Assembly: GCF_006517275.1 (NCBI RefSeq)
Contig: NZ_CP041191.1
Span: 2,909,001-2,973,000 of the forward strand
From: Labrenzia sp. PHM005
GTDB taxonomy: Bacteria > Pseudomonadota > Alphaproteobacteria > Rhizobiales > Stappiaceae
Length of the DNA: 64,000 nucleotides
Direction: 5' to 3'
Position 1 is the stretch's first letter; every line of letters begins with the position of its first letter. The notes under the pieces are model-generated. The model saw only the letters and a list, made by a program, of their open reading frames with translations, did not search any database and was not told where the DNA came from. Of this stretch, positions 16,142 through 26,183 are shown piece after piece. Position numbers and translations under genes: made by a program.

Positions 16142-16930
16142 TCAGTTGATTGGAGCCAGAAGTTCTTTTGCGGTCACGAGCTGCCGGACACCGTGGGAAT
16201 GGTCTTCTTTAAAGACATTGCCCGCTTCCGCCCAGGCATTGAGGGAATTGATGTCGAGTTTCGCACACTGCGGACGTACGCTCCAAGTGACCTGAAAGGG
16301 CGAGCATTTTTCTTGGGTGTAACTGGTGCCAGTCGTTGAGCCAATGAAGGTGACGGGTGTCCCAGTTCCGCTGGGCAACGCTTTGGGTTGGTGCCGGCCA
16401 TCCACAACATTGTTCTGATAGGCAAAGTCCATGAAATTCAGCGCCTTAGCGTCGTTCACTACCAAAAACACTTGAGCCTCGACGCGCAATTGCGGATTGA
16501 CGCAAGCTTCGCTCAAACAGGAACCCAGACCTTTGCCTGGTGTAATATCGCAGGACGAATAGACCCAATGGACTTCGATGGTGTCGCCGGGTTTGACACC
16601 GTGGTAAGCGCTAGATGCCGGAGCGCTCAATTCAGCTTCTGTAAGACTGTCTGCTTCGTTGCACTGATAGCCTCCATGATCGCCTGCGCCTGCAAAGACG
16701 GCATAGCCCGGCCCTTTATGCTCGGCATTTGTGTGGGTATGAAGATTGCAAAGGTTCATTTCGCTCGACGGGGGGGCGAAGGCGACATCGGCCATATTCG
16801 ACCCATCCGTGCTGGTGATGTCGCGTGGGGTCTGCGGACCATAACCCTGACAGATATTCTCAGCTTGGGCGGTAAACGGCAGCAGAACGATTGCCACAGC
16901 TTTGAGTGAGATTTTCAAAGGAACTTTCAT
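16142..16930 (-). CDS. Secreted delta-class carbonic anhydrase
   Basis: Reversible hydration of CO2, here in the periplasm. A 262-residue protein with signal peptide 'LLPFTAQAENICQGYGP' (cleavage about residue 24). The conserved block 'LCNLHTHTNAEHKGPGY' carries the His/Glu metal-site residues of the delta family, first known from diatoms. Later come 'EVHWVYSSCD', several Cys likely in disulphides, and 'HGVRQLVTAKELL'. The start at 16930 has SD ggag at good spacing. The ATG two codons earlier is too close to it. A bacterial member of this family is unusual but known in marine species. Confidence 0.72.
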   Translation of the reverse strand: MKVPLKISLKAVAIVLLPFTAQAENICQGYGPQTPRDITSTDGSNMADVAFAPPSSEMNLCNLHTHTNAEHKGPGYAVFAGAGDHGGYQCNEADSLTEAELSAPASSAYHGVKPGDTIEVHWVYSSCDITPGKGLGSCLSEACVNPQLRVEAQVFLVVNDAKALNFMDFAYQNNVVDGRHQPKALPSGTGTPVTFIGSTTGTSYTQEKCSPFQVTWSVRPQCAKLDINSLNAWAEAGNVFKEDHSHGVRQLVTAKELLAPIN

Positions 16931-17198
16931 CGTCATCTCCAGCAGTTACGGATCAATCTATGCGATTTTTCTGGGGCACCGTTCAAACTTTGGACCGGTC
17001 GTCTTGGCATTCCGTAGGGGTGTAAAAATCTGGGCGCAGGCCTTAAGTGTCGCAATGTAATGATTTTCAAGAATTTACGCGTAACCCCATGCTCTAGCGT
17101 ACTTGCGATTTGTACCATCTTTCAAGGGCGGAAGTGGCCGGTGTTAAGCGAATTGAAATGATACTTACTTTAAGTAATTGGTGTCGTCGGAGGTAGAG

Positions 17199-17780
17199 AT
17201 GAGCGCACTCGCACACTTGCAAGATCAACCGGAGGCCGAGGAAGAAGTCCTTGTCGTTGATTTGGAGAACCTGTCGGTTGTCAATGCTGTGATCTCAAAC
17301 GTCAGTGAGTGGGGCTGCCGGCTGACGTCGCCTGAGATTCAGGAACTTGGCAAAAACATTGGAATTCGGCCAAAGGATTCCGACAAACTGGTGAAATGTC
17401 AGATTACTTCCCGAAAGTCAGACGATGCTGCTGTCATTTTTTCTAAGAACTCGGAGAAATTTGCCGACAAACGGCGGGAAAAACGGAACACAGTCAGCAT
17501 TCCGGTTAAGATCTCTGATTTTGATGGCATAACTGAGATTGACGGAACCATCGTGGATGCGGGAAAGAACGGCTGCCGTGTTATGGCCAAAAGCCTGCCA
17601 GCCCTTCCCGAGGAAGTGCTCTTGACCATGCAAAAATTCGGCAAGCCTATCGTTGCCGAGTTTGCGTGGCGTAACGATAGTGCCGGCGGACTTAGAATGC
17701 TCTGGGACCGCGATGTTGGTGGCGATGAAGAGGATGAAGACGCCGAAGCCGAACCGGCGTCTCAACAAGCCTCAGCCTAG
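17199..17780 (+). CDS. PilZ-domain protein, probable c-di-GMP effector
   Basis: A 193-residue protein. The second half holds a PilZ domain with the c-di-GMP motif 'RREKR' (about residue 92) and 'DAGKNGCRV', equivalent to (D/N)xSxxG. The first half looks like a degenerate PilZ-like repeat ('NVSEWGCRLTSPEI', without the RxxxR). The C-terminal tail is very acidic ('GGDEEDEDAEAEP'). SD ggaggtag precedes the ATG at 17199. Standalone gene. It may respond to c-di-GMP made or degraded by proteins such as the GGDEF-EAL protein at 41151. Target unknown. Confidence 0.82.
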   Translation: MSALAHLQDQPEAEEEVLVVDLENLSVVNAVISNVSEWGCRLTSPEIQELGKNIGIRPKDSDKLVKCQITSRKSDDAAVIFSKNSEKFADKRREKRNTVSIPVKISDFDGITEIDGTIVDAGKNGCRVMAKSLPALPEEVLLTMQKFGKPIVAEFAWRNDSAGGLRMLWDRDVGGDEEDEDAEAEPASQQASA

Positions 17781-17944
17781 CTAGCGCTCTCACAAATGAG
17801 ATGGAAATGGCGGAGTTGAACCTTTCTGGATACAAGCTAGCCGCCCTCGGTAAACCTTTCGGTTTTCAAGAGATTGTAGCGCGGTAACCAGGTTAGTACA
17901 CCCCATCGAGAAGGGGGGCGAGAAACGGCAGCAATCTGAAAGGC

Positions 17945-18583
17945 TTAGGTGATTAGTCCGGCTGCTGCCCGGGCCCGTTCTTCAATGCCAGTCCAGTCTT
18001 CTGCCGCAATAGCCTTCGGATCCGCAATCCAGGATCCGCCGACGCATAAAACGTTCGGCAATTTCAGATAGTCTTCTGCCTTGTCGATGCTGACGCCGCC
18101 GGTTGGACAGAATTTTGCAACAGCTAATGGCGATGACAGGGATTTCAGATAGGCAGCGCCCCCGGCTTGTTCCGCTGGAAAGAACTTCAGGCGCTCATAG
18201 CCGCGTTCCAGAAGTTTCATGACCTCAGAAGCCGTTGCCGCCCCCGGCAAAAGGGGGGTGCTGTGTTCGTCGGCAGCGTCTAGCAGGGTGCGGGTTGCTC
18301 CGGGCGAGACTACGAAGCGGGCACCGGCTGAAACCGCCGCATCATATTGCTGCGGAGTCAGGACAGTTCCGGCACCGGCAATCGCTCCTTCCACATGGGC
18401 ATTGACCGCTTCGATAGCCTCCAGAGCGCGAGGGGTGCGGAGAGTGATCTCGATCGCTGGCAGTCCGCCGCGGACCAAGGCCTCAGCCATCGGAACAGCC
18501 TTTTCCGGATCTTCAATGACCAGAACCGGAATGACCGGGGCTGCGGTCATCACCGCTTCAATTTTTTGGATGTCCTGTCCCAT
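17945..18583 (-). CDS. eda: KDPG aldolase (2-dehydro-3-deoxy-phosphogluconate aldolase)
   Basis: Last step of the Entner-Doudoroff pathway: KDPG to pyruvate and glyceraldehyde-3-phosphate. 212 residues, normal length. Catalytic Glu in 'AIEITLRTP' and Schiff-base Lys in 'LKFFPAEQAGG' are present, as are 'GAGTVLTPQQYDAAVSAGA' and 'CPTGGVS'. It starts 9 bp after the edd stop with SD aggagaag, so edd-eda is one operon under the palindrome before edd. Confidence 0.97.
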   Translation of the reverse strand: MGQDIQKIEAVMTAAPVIPVLVIEDPEKAVPMAEALVRGGLPAIEITLRTPRALEAIEAVNAHVEGAIAGAGTVLTPQQYDAAVSAGARFVVSPGATRTLLDAADEHSTPLLPGAATASEVMKLLERGYERLKFFPAEQAGGAAYLKSLSSPLAVAKFCPTGGVSIDKAEDYLKLPNVLCVGGSWIADPKAIAAEDWTGIEERARAAAGLIT

Positions 18584-18592
18584 ATCTTCTCC

Positions 18593-20413
18593 TTAACCAC
18601 CAAACACGTGCGCGCCGGTATCTGCTGCGCCGACATTGGCGCGGAAGGCGGCGAACAGGTCGCGGCCAACTCCGGATTGGTGATGTGTCAAATCTTCTTG
18701 TGCCGCAGGGCGGGCTTCAAACTCGGCCGCATCGACAAGAACCGTCAATTCGCCAGTGACTGCGTCAATGCGGATCATGTCTCCGTCTCGGATTTTTGCA
18801 ATTGGTCCGCCGTTTGCTGCTTCTGGTGTAACATGGATGGCGGCCGGTACCTTGCCGGAGGCGCCGGACATCCGTCCATCCGTGATCAACGCAACTTTGT
18901 GGCCACGGTCCTGCAGAATGCCGAGGCACGGTGTCAGCTTGTGCAGTTCCGGCATGCCGCAAGCTTTTGGTCCTTGGAACCGAACCACGGCTGCGACATC
19001 GCCAGTCAGCTCCTTGTTGGAAAACGCCTTCAGGAAATCTTCCTGCGTATGAAAAACAAGGGCAGGTGCTTCGATGATATGGCGCTCTTTGGCGACCGCT
19101 GAGATCTTGATTACGGCTTTTCCAAGATTGCCGGTCAAAACTTTCAACCCGCCGGTTTCCTGGAAGGGTTTATGGGCCGGTGCCAGAACGGTTTCGTCGC
19201 CGGAGATTTCCGGTGCATTTTGCCGGACGACATTGCCATCCTCATCGAGTTTGGCTTCCACCGTGTAGCCGGATAGATCGCTACCGTAGACCGTCTTCAC
19301 GTCCTGGTGCAGGTAACCGTCTCCCAGCAATTCACGGATCAGGAAGGCAAGGCCGCCGGCGGCCTGGAAGTGGTTCACATCGGCTTTGCCATTCGGATAA
19401 ACGCGGGCAAGCAGCGGGACCACATCAGACAGTTCTGAAATGTCATCCCAGGTGAGTTTGATCCCGGCAGTTGCAGCGATAGCGACCAGGTGCATGGTGT
19501 GGTTGGTCGAGCCGCCAGTCGCATGCAGGCCGACAACACCGTTGACGATGGCCTTCTCATCGATGATCTCACCCGCCGGGGTGAATTCATTGCCGAGTGC
19601 TGAAATCGCCAGGGCCCGTTTGGCGGCTTCCTTGGTCAAGGCTTCGCGCAAGGGCGTGCCTGGGTTGATGAAGGATGCGCCAGGCATATGAAGGCCCATG
19701 ATCTCCATCAACATCTGATTGGAGTTGGCAGTCCCATAGAACGTGCAAGTTCCCGGTCCGTGATAAGCCTTGGATTCAGATTCCAACAATGCATCGCGGC
19801 CAACTTTTCCTTCCGCATAAAGCTGGCGAACTTTGGCTTTGTCGTCGTTGGAGATCCCGGTGGTCATCGGGCCGGCAGGGATAAAGACTGCTGGGAGGTG
19901 GCCGAAGGAGAGGGCGGCAATCGCCAAGCCGGGAACTATCTTGTCGCAGATGCCAAGGAACACAGCGGCGTCGAACATCTGGTGGGACAGGCCGACTGCT
20001 GCGGACATCGCGATCACGTCCCGGGAGAACAGCGACAGTTCCATACCGTCCTGGCCCTGGGTGACGCCGTCACACATGGCCGGAACACCTCCAGCGACTT
20101 GGGCCACAGCCCCCACTTCATGAGCCGCATCCCTGATCAGGCCCGGATAGGTTTCATACGGCTGGTGGGCGGACAACATGTCGTTGTAAGCAGTGATGAT
20201 GCCAAGGTTTGGCACGACATCGTCGGAAAGGGCGGCTTTGTCCGACAGACCGCAGGCGGCAAACCCATGGGCAAGGTTGCCGCAGGAAAGGCGTGAGCGT
20301 TGCGGGCCCTTATCGGCCGCTTGTCCAATGCGGTCCAGGTAGCGGCCGCGGCTGTCCCGGCTTCGCTCGATAATCCGTTCAGTAACGGTTGCGATTTGAT
20401 CCCTAACGGTCAT
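18593..20413 (-). CDS. edd: Phosphogluconate dehydratase
   Basis: Dehydrates 6-phosphogluconate to KDPG. It is a [4Fe-4S] enzyme of the IlvD/Edd family, 606 residues. Key motifs: '[19 protein letters not shown]', '[11 protein letters not shown]' and '[12 protein letters not shown]' with the cluster Cys, and '[20 protein letters not shown]'. The ATG at 20413 ('[10 protein letters not shown]') with SD gaggaaga is chosen over an in-frame start 18 codons upstream. First gene of edd-eda. An operator palindrome lies 81 bp upstream. Confidence 0.97.
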   Translation of the reverse strand: MTVRDQIATVTERIIERSRDSRGRYLDRIGQAADKGPQRSRLSCGNLAHGFAACGLSDKAALSDDVVPNLGIITAYNDMLSAHQPYETYPGLIRDAAHEVGAVAQVAGGVPAMCDGVTQGQDGMELSLFSRDVIAMSAAVGLSHQMFDAAVFLGICDKIVPGLAIAALSFGHLPAVFIPAGPMTTGISNDDKAKVRQLYAEGKVGRDALLESESKAYHGPGTCTFYGTANSNQMLMEIMGLHMPGASFINPGTPLREALTKEAAKRALAISALGNEFTPAGEIIDEKAIVNGVVGLHATGGSTNHTMHLVAIAATAGIKLTWDDISELSDVVPLLARVYPNGKADVNHFQAAGGLAFLIRELLGDGYLHQDVKTVYGSDLSGYTVEAKLDEDGNVVRQNAPEISGDETVLAPAHKPFQETGGLKVLTGNLGKAVIKISAVAKERHIIEAPALVFHTQEDFLKAFSNKELTGDVAAVVRFQGPKACGMPELHKLTPCLGILQDRGHKVALITDGRMSGASGKVPAAIHVTPEAANGGPIAKIRDGDMIRIDAVTGELTVLVDAAEFEARPAAQEDLTHHQSGVGRDLFAAFRANVGAADTGAHVFGG

Positions 20414-20493
20414 AGACCTGTCTTCCTCTTTGCTCGCCGAGGCAATTCTGCCGGCTGGCGTCGTCATTTAGGCACTTCGGTCAATTGCATGTA

Positions 20494-20507
20494 TTAAATC
20501 GATTTAA
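20494..20507. promoter_or_regulatory. TTAAATCGATTTAA operator at edd-eda
   Basis: Perfect 14-bp palindrome in the 133-bp gap between zwf and edd, identical to those at pgi and zwf. Its presence inside what would otherwise be a zwf-edd-eda operon implies a separate, co-regulated edd promoter. Confidence 0.7.
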
Positions 20508-20546
20508 ATTCTGAGCAAAGAACAGGAGTTATCCCATTCCTGCGCT

Positions 20547-22022
20547 TTAGCTGAGTTCGTCTTCCGCCCAGGTGCGCCCATCCCGCTCGACCAGTGCGAT
20601 CGACGCTGATGGACCCCAGGTGCCGGCGGTATAGCCTTTCGGTGTTTCCTTGGAAGCTGTCCAGGCTGCTTGGATCGGATCGATCCACGCCCAGGCAGCA
20701 TCAACCTCATCCCGGCGCATGAACAGGGTCTGGTTGCCGCGGATCACATCCATGATCAGCCGCTCATAAGCATCCGGATTGCGCACTTTGAAGGCTTCAG
20801 CAAAGCTCATATCAAGCGGTACTTGCCGCAGGCGCATGCCGCCGGGGCCAGGATCCTTAATCATGACCTGCATCTGCACGCCTTCGTCCGGCTGCAGGCG
20901 GATGATCAGCCTATTGGCCGTAATTGTACCGGCTTCCCGGCCGAAAATCGAATGCGGGATTGGCCGGAACTGGACGACAATTTCTGAAACCCGTTGGGCC
21001 AGCCTTTTGCCTGTGCGCAGATAAAAAGGAACTCCGGCCCACCGCCAATTGGAGATTTCCGCCTTTAGCGCCACAAAGGTTTCCGTGCGGCTTTCGTCGT
21101 GGCCAAGCTCTTCCAAATACCCTGGAACAGCGCCACCAGCTGACGCACCAGCGCGGTATTGGCCGCGAACAGTGAGTTTGCCGGCGGTTTGTTCTGTGAT
21201 CGGCGCAAGTGCCTTTAGAACTTTGAGCTTTTCATCCCGGACGCTGTCCGCATCCATAGACTCCGGCGGTTCCATTGCGACCAGACACAAGAGCTGCAGA
21301 ATGTGGTTTTGAACCATATCGCGCAGGGCGCCTGCCGTGTCGTAATACCCAGCGCGGCCTCCAGTGCCCAGGGACTCGGCAACCGTGATCTGGACATGAT
21401 CAATGTGTGCGGCGTTCCACAGCGGCTCGAACAAGGCATTGGCAAAGCGCAATGCCATGAGGTTCTGCACTGTCTCCTTGCCGAGATAATGATCGATCCG
21501 GAAGATCTGGTGTTCGTTGAAGACGGCCCCGACAGTATCGTTAAGCGCCTTGGCAGAAGCACCGTCCTTGCCGATCGGCTTTTCCATCACCACCCGGGAG
21601 TTGTCGTTGACGACACCGGTCTTGCCTAGGTGTTCACAGATGGTGCCAAAAAGGTCCGGCCCAACGGCGAGGTAAAACGCGCGGATTGAGTCCGTGCGTT
21701 CTTCGAGTACGGTTTTAAGGTCGTCGAAACCGGAGCCGGTGGCAATATCGATTTTGACGTAGCGGATACGGCTTAGAAACTTTTCCAGATGCGCTGGGTC
21801 AAGGTCGGAAACGTGTTCTTCCAGAGCCTTGCGGGCGTAATCCCGGTAATCGTCATCGGAATAATTTCGGCGGGCACTGGTGATGATCCTGGCGTCATCC
21901 GGCATTTGGCCGTCAGCATCGCGGTGATAGAGGGCAGGGAGCAGCTTGCGGTGTGCAAGGTCTCCAGAGGCGCCGAACACCACCAGATCGAAATTGTCTA
22001 CTTCGATGACGCGTGCCGCCAT
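20547..22022 (-). CDS. zwf: Glucose-6-phosphate 1-dehydrogenase
   Basis: Oxidises glucose-6-phosphate to 6-phosphogluconolactone, reducing NAD(P). 491 residues. Nucleotide motif '[20 protein letters not shown]' at the N-terminus, catalytic motif '[13 protein letters not shown]', and '[15 protein letters not shown]' for substrate binding. The ATG at 22022 with SD ggaaggg is preferred to a TTG eight codons upstream. In many relatives pgl follows zwf directly; here edd comes next and no 6-phosphogluconolactonase gene is present. Confidence 0.97.
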   Translation of the reverse strand: MAARVIEVDNFDLVVFGASGDLAHRKLLPALYHRDADGQMPDDARIITSARRNYSDDDYRDYARKALEEHVSDLDPAHLEKFLSRIRYVKIDIATGSGFDDLKTVLEERTDSIRAFYLAVGPDLFGTICEHLGKTGVVNDNSRVVMEKPIGKDGASAKALNDTVGAVFNEHQIFRIDHYLGKETVQNLMALRFANALFEPLWNAAHIDHVQITVAESLGTGGRAGYYDTAGALRDMVQNHILQLLCLVAMEPPESMDADSVRDEKLKVLKALAPITEQTAGKLTVRGQYRAGASAGGAVPGYLEELGHDESRTETFVALKAEISNWRWAGVPFYLRTGKRLAQRVSEIVVQFRPIPHSIFGREAGTITANRLIIRLQPDEGVQMQVMIKDPGPGGMRLRQVPLDMSFAEAFKVRNPDAYERLIMDVIRGNQTLFMRRDEVDAAWAWIDPIQAAWTASKETPKGYTAGTWGPSASIALVERDGRTWAEDELS

Positions 22023-22092
22023 GAACCCTTTCCCTTCCAAATCCAAGTATTCCGTACCTAGAGCCGGAACACAATCTGCGTTCGGCAGTCTT

Positions 22093-22106
22093 TTAAATCG
22101 ATTTAA
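22093..22106. promoter_or_regulatory. TTAAATCGATTTAA operator at zwf
   Basis: Third perfect copy of the palindrome, 70 bp upstream of the zwf ATG and just after the end of the PfkB kinase gene. It gives zwf its own regulated promoter, separate from the kinase and frc genes upstream. Confidence 0.7.
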
Positions 22107-22122
22107 TTCTTTTGTCAGCCCC

Positions 22123-23082
22123 TCATTTCAAGGCGCTTCCGTCTTTTTCAAGATCTGCCATCGTCGGTAGATCCGCACCGCGCCGCGAACAGGTGATCGC
22201 TGCAGCCCTCGTGCAAAATGTCATCAACCGGGTGAGGTGGCTACTGCTAAGATCCGACAGGTTCTGCCGGCCACTTACACCAAGAGTGTTTAAACCAGAT
22301 AACAGAGCAGCCTGGAACGTGTCGCCGGCCCCGACAGTATCGATCACATTGACCGGTACACCTGGAACATTTGCTTCTGATTGTGCCGTAAACGCAGACG
22401 CGCCATCTTTTCCGCGTGTGACCACAACCAGTTTTGCCCCCTCTGCCAACCAGTCCTTGGCAATCGCGTCGACAGGTTCACCAGGTGCAATTAGGTCGAG
22501 GTCCTCGTCGCTCACCTTGATCACATCTGAATGCGGGACGATAGCCTGTGTGTTTTTCCGCCAAAGTTCCATGTCGGCAACAACGGTCGGGCGGATGTTG
22601 GGATCAAAGGAGATGATTGAACGGGCGTGCTCGCGGAGGATCAGCGATTTCAGGGCCGATGCAACAGGATCGGTGAGGGCGGTGTAGGAGCCGATATGGA
22701 TGAAGGCTGGGCTTGTCTCGAACTCCGGCAAGTCCTTTTCAAAAACCATCCGGTCGGCGGCGTTCACCCCGTAAAAGGTATAGGCGGGTTGGCCGTCCGG
22801 GCTTTGTTGAACGAGGCTCAAGGTTGTCAGGTGATCGGTGCGCAGCACATAGCGGTCCGAAATTCCTTCATCTTTGAGTTTTTGGGCCAGTTTTTCGCCC
22901 AAGGCGTCTTTCGAGATGCCGCCAAAAAACGCGGTGTCTTCACCCATCCGCGCAAGGCCCATGGCGACATTGAGCGGTGATCCGCCGATCCGGGCATCGA
23001 AATTCAAACTGTCCTTGCCAGTGTCCGAACCAAAGAGGTCGAAGAGGGCTTCACCGCAAACTAAAAACATGTTTGGTCTCAT
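22123..23082 (-). CDS. PfkB-family sugar kinase, probable fructokinase
   Basis: A 319-residue ribokinase/PfkB-family protein. N-terminal 'CGEALFDLFGSD' and 'GGSPLNVAMGLARMGEDTAF', substrate lid region, and the C-terminal anion-hole signature 'DTVGAGDTFQAALLSGL' with catalytic Asp. The context between frcBCA and zwf-edd-eda supports ATP-dependent phosphorylation of fructose to fructose-6-phosphate, which Pgi then converts. Substrate assignment is inference. A 123-bp gap with a weak hairpin (23153-23179) separates it from frcA, so readthrough or a separate promoter are both possible. Confidence 0.88.
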   Translation of the reverse strand: MRPNMFLVCGEALFDLFGSDTGKDSLNFDARIGGSPLNVAMGLARMGEDTAFFGGISKDALGEKLAQKLKDEGISDRYVLRTDHLTTLSLVQQSPDGQPAYTFYGVNAADRMVFEKDLPEFETSPAFIHIGSYTALTDPVASALKSLILREHARSIISFDPNIRPTVVADMELWRKNTQAIVPHSDVIKVSDEDLDLIAPGEPVDAIAKDWLAEGAKLVVVTRGKDGASAFTAQSEANVPGVPVNVIDTVGAGDTFQAALLSGLNTLGVSGRQNLSDLSSSHLTRLMTFCTRAAAITCSRRGADLPTMADLEKDGSALK

Positions 23083-23205
23083 TTGGACGCGGCCTTGAAC
23101 CGCTGTGATGTTGTGAGTGAGGCTCTAGGGAAGAGCCCAGCTATACCCGTTGGCCAACCAGATGAAGTCTGGCTGGTCTACTGAGTTGTTGGTGACGAAG
23201 GCGGG

Positions 23206-23979
23206 TTATGCCGCCAGTTCTTCCGGTGGATCCATCGCCCCGGTCATGATGGCCACCGCATCGGACATGGAAAAGTCTGAAGGCTTGATCACACAGGCCC
23301 GCCGCCCGAGGCGGTGGATGTGGATGCGGTCTGCCACTTCGAACACATGCGGCATGTTGTGGCTGATCAGAACGATCGGCAAACCACGGCCGCGCACGTC
23401 CTTGATCAGATCCAGAACCCTGCGGCTTTCTTTGACGCCGAGAGCTGCCGTTGGTTCGTCCATGATGACGACCTTGGAGCCAAAGGCCGCTGCCCGTGCC
23501 ACCGCCACACCCTGGCGCTGACCGCCGGAAAGCGTTTCGACGGCCTGATTGATGTTCTGAATGGTCAGAAGGCCGAGCTCATTGAGTTTTTCACGGGCAA
23601 TGTCTTCCATCCGCCGATGATCCAGCTGGCGCAGCCATTTGCCCCTGAAACCGGGTTTCCGCAGCTCGCGCCCCATGAACATGTTGTCGGTGATCGATAG
23701 GGCAGGCGACATGGCAAGGGTCTGGTAGACTGTCTCAATGCCGGCGGCCCTGGCGTCTATGGGCGAATGGAAATTGACCGGTTCGCCATCCAGAAGAACG
23801 TCGCCTTCGTCAGGTTGAACCGCGCCGCTGAGGGCCTTGATCAAAGTGGATTTTCCAGCTCCGTTGTCACCGATGACGGCCAGAATTTCGCCCGGATAAA
23901 GTTCAAAATCCGCGTGATCCATAGCGACAACACGGCCATAGCGTTTGACCAGATTGCGGGCTTCCAGAATAGGTTTCAT
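23206..23979 (-). CDS. frcA: Fructose-type ABC transporter ATP-binding protein (FrcA-like)
   Basis: A 257-residue single-domain ATPase of the sugar ABC family. Walker A 'GDNGAGKST', Q-loop 'ETVYQTLAM', signature 'LSGGQRQGVAVARA', Walker B 'VVIMDEPTAALG' and H-loop 'LISHNMPHV' are intact. Most monosaccharide importers of this class have a doubled ATPase (RbsA type, ~500 residues). The single-domain form is characteristic of the Frc fructose system of Sinorhizobium. Its start overlaps the frcC stop (ATGA). Confidence 0.88.
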   Translation of the reverse strand: MKPILEARNLVKRYGRVVAMDHADFELYPGEILAVIGDNGAGKSTLIKALSGAVQPDEGDVLLDGEPVNFHSPIDARAAGIETVYQTLAMSPALSITDNMFMGRELRKPGFRGKWLRQLDHRRMEDIAREKLNELGLLTIQNINQAVETLSGGQRQGVAVARAAAFGSKVVIMDEPTAALGVKESRRVLDLIKDVRGRGLPIVLISHNMPHVFEVADRIHIHRLGRRACVIKPSDFSMSDAVAIMTGAMDPPEELAA

Positions 23980-25061
23980 CAGACAGACACCTTTCTGATC
24001 CATTGGTCGATTGCAACGGCCGCAATGATGAGCAGGCCGATGAGAAGGTAGGTCCACTGGGCATCGGCGCCGAGCAGACGCAGGCCAAGCGTGAAGACAC
24101 CGACGATCAGCGCTCCGAACAAGGTGCCGATAATGGAGCCGCGTCCGCCAAAGAGTGAAATTCCACCGATCACAACGGCTGTGATGGATTCAATGTTGGC
24201 AAGTTGTCCGGTCGTTGGTGAAACTGAGCCGATCCGGCCGATCATCGCCCAACCGGCAAAGGCGCAAATTAGGCCAGAGAGCATGTAGACCGAGATCAGT
24301 ACTTTTTTGACCTGTACACCTGAAAGCTGCGCGGCCTCCGGGTCGTCTCCGACTGCATAGACATGCCGGCCCCAGGCCGTTTGGCGAAGGGCATAGGCCA
24401 GAACGATTACCAGCAGGACCATGAAGATCACACCGTAGGTGAAAATCGCTCCGCCCAAGTTGACCTTGTTGCCGAAGAACTGCAGCAATGGCGCATTCTT
24501 GGCAATGTCCTGGGAACGGATGGTTTCATTGGCTGAATAGAGGAAGTTGGTGGCGAGCACGATCTGCCACATGCCGAGGGTGACAATGAACGGTGGCAAT
24601 TTGACGATCGCGACCAGGAAGCCATTGATGTAGCCGCAAATGGTGCCGCAGATGAGGCCGCAGGCAATCGCCACTTCCACCGGCAAGCCATAGCGGAAGG
24701 TGAATTGCCCCATCACAACTGATGACAAGACCATAATTGCCCCGACCGACAGGTCGATCCCGGCCGTCAAAATGACGACACTTTGGGCGGCTGCGACGAT
24801 GCCGACGATCTGAACTTGCTGCAAGATCAGTGTCATGGCGAACGGCGAGAAGAATTTGGAGCCGAGCAGGAGACCGAAGACCAGGATCGATATCAGCAGG
24901 ACGATCAGCGGGACCAAGGCAGGGGTTTGATGCAGCCGGTGCTGGATCTTGTGTCCTAACCCATGATGATGATCGTCGAACTCGGCGACGGCTTGCGGAC
25001 TGGAGGCTGCGGCTTCTTCAAAGTCCGATGGCCCGCTGGCCGTATCGCTTTTTGAGGTCAT
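23979..25061 (-). CDS. frcC: Fructose-type ABC transporter permease (FrcC-like)
   Basis: A 360-residue permease of the RbsC/AraH family. A charged cytoplasmic N-terminus (~55 residues) is followed by about eight to ten hydrophobic helices. Family motif 'ILTAGIDLSVGAIMVLSS' near the middle and 'GDDPEAAQLSGVQVKKV' in the EAA-like cytoplasmic loop. Cotranscribed with frcA (overlapping) and frcB (80 bp upstream). Confidence 0.9.
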   Translation of the reverse strand: MTSKSDTASGPSDFEEAAASSPQAVAEFDDHHHGLGHKIQHRLHQTPALVPLIVLLISILVFGLLLGSKFFSPFAMTLILQQVQIVGIVAAAQSVVILTAGIDLSVGAIMVLSSVVMGQFTFRYGLPVEVAIACGLICGTICGYINGFLVAIVKLPPFIVTLGMWQIVLATNFLYSANETIRSQDIAKNAPLLQFFGNKVNLGGAIFTYGVIFMVLLVIVLAYALRQTAWGRHVYAVGDDPEAAQLSGVQVKKVLISVYMLSGLICAFAGWAMIGRIGSVSPTTGQLANIESITAVVIGGISLFGGRGSIIGTLFGALIVGVFTLGLRLLGADAQWTYLLIGLLIIAAVAIDQWIRKVSV

Positions 25062-25141
25062 GCCCGGTTCTTTCTAAGACGTAGGAAAGAAGGGGCAAAG
25101 GCGAACCGAGCCCCTTCCATTTTTTTAGCTTAAGGGAGCAA

Positions 25142-26158
25142 TCAGCCCCAGCAAAGGTTGGTGCCTTCGGTGGTGTCGATCGACGGAACACCGTCCACCG
25201 GCTTGTCGGTCACAAGGGCAACTCCGGTATCAAAAAAGCTCTTGCCCGGGGTCGGTTCCGGTTTTGCGCCTGTGTCTGCCCAGGCCTTGATCGCTTCGAT
25301 GCCAAGGGACGCCATCAAAAGGGGATACTGCTGGGATGTTGCGCCGATTACGCCATCCTTGACGTTCTGAACACCAGGGCAGCCGCCATCGACTGAAACG
25401 ATAAGCACATCGTTTTCGCGGCCGATGGATTTCAGGGCTTCATAGGCGCCTGCCGCTGACGGTTCATTGATGGTGTAAACCACATTGATCATCGGATCTT
25501 TGGCGAGAAGGTTTTCCATAGCCTTGCGGCCACCTTCTTCGTTGCCGGCTGTCACATCATTGCCAACAATGCGCGCATCGGTTTCATCGCCCCATTTGTT
25601 CGGGTCGCCAAGGTCAATGCCAAACCCTTGCAGGAACCCCTGATCGCGCAAGACGCCAACAGTGGGCTGGCTGATGGCCAGATCAAGCATGCCGATTTTG
25701 GCATTGGCTGCCTCATCTCCGAGGGCTGCTGCCGCCCATTTACCAATCAGCTCGCCAGCCAAGAAGTTGTCGGTTGCAAATGTTGCATCTGCTGAATCAA
25801 TCGGGTTCAGCGGAGTGTCGAGGGCAATCACCAACAGTCCGGCATCGCGGGCCTGCTGCACGGCAGGCACGATGGATGAGGTGTCGGAAGCTGTCAGCAA
25901 GATGCCTTTGGCGCCATCGGCGATGCACGTCTCAATCGCGGCAACCTGAGTTTCATGGTCGCCATCGATCTTGCCGGCGAAGGATTTCAAATCAATGCCG
26001 AGTTCCTGCGCCTTTGCGGTGGCCCCTTCTTTCATTTTTACAAAAAATGGATTGGTGTCCGTCTTGGTGATCAGGCAAGCAGAAATATCGGCCGCCATGG
26101 CCGGGGCCGCTGACATGGCGGCAAGAACGGAACCGGTCGCGAGAAGTTTGCGGATCAT
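25142..26158 (-). CDS. frcB: Fructose-type periplasmic sugar-binding protein (FrcB-like)
   Basis: A 338-residue binding protein. Signal peptide '[18 protein letters not shown]' (cleavage ~residue 22), then the periplasmic-binding fold: '[18 protein letters not shown]', '[18 protein letters not shown]', '[20 protein letters not shown]' and '[17 protein letters not shown]'. It closely resembles FrcB of rhizobia as I remember it. The start at 26158 is the signal-peptide start. The long in-frame extension upstream overlaps frcR and is not coding. Gene order frcR-frcB-frcC-frcA supports a fructose importer, with ribose or mannose as other possible ligands. Confidence 0.88.
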   Translation of the reverse strand: MIRKLLATGSVLAAMSAAPAMAADISACLITKTDTNPFFVKMKEGATAKAQELGIDLKSFAGKIDGDHETQVAAIETCIADGAKGILLTASDTSSIVPAVQQARDAGLLVIALDTPLNPIDSADATFATDNFLAGELIGKWAAAALGDEAANAKIGMLDLAISQPTVGVLRDQGFLQGFGIDLGDPNKWGDETDARIVGNDVTAGNEEGGRKAMENLLAKDPMINVVYTINEPSAAGAYEALKSIGRENDVLIVSVDGGCPGVQNVKDGVIGATSQQYPLLMASLGIEAIKAWADTGAKPEPTPGKSFFDTGVALVTDKPVDGVPSIDTTEGTNLCWG

Positions 26159-26183
26159 AGTGTCTTTCCTCCCTGGCCAAATA

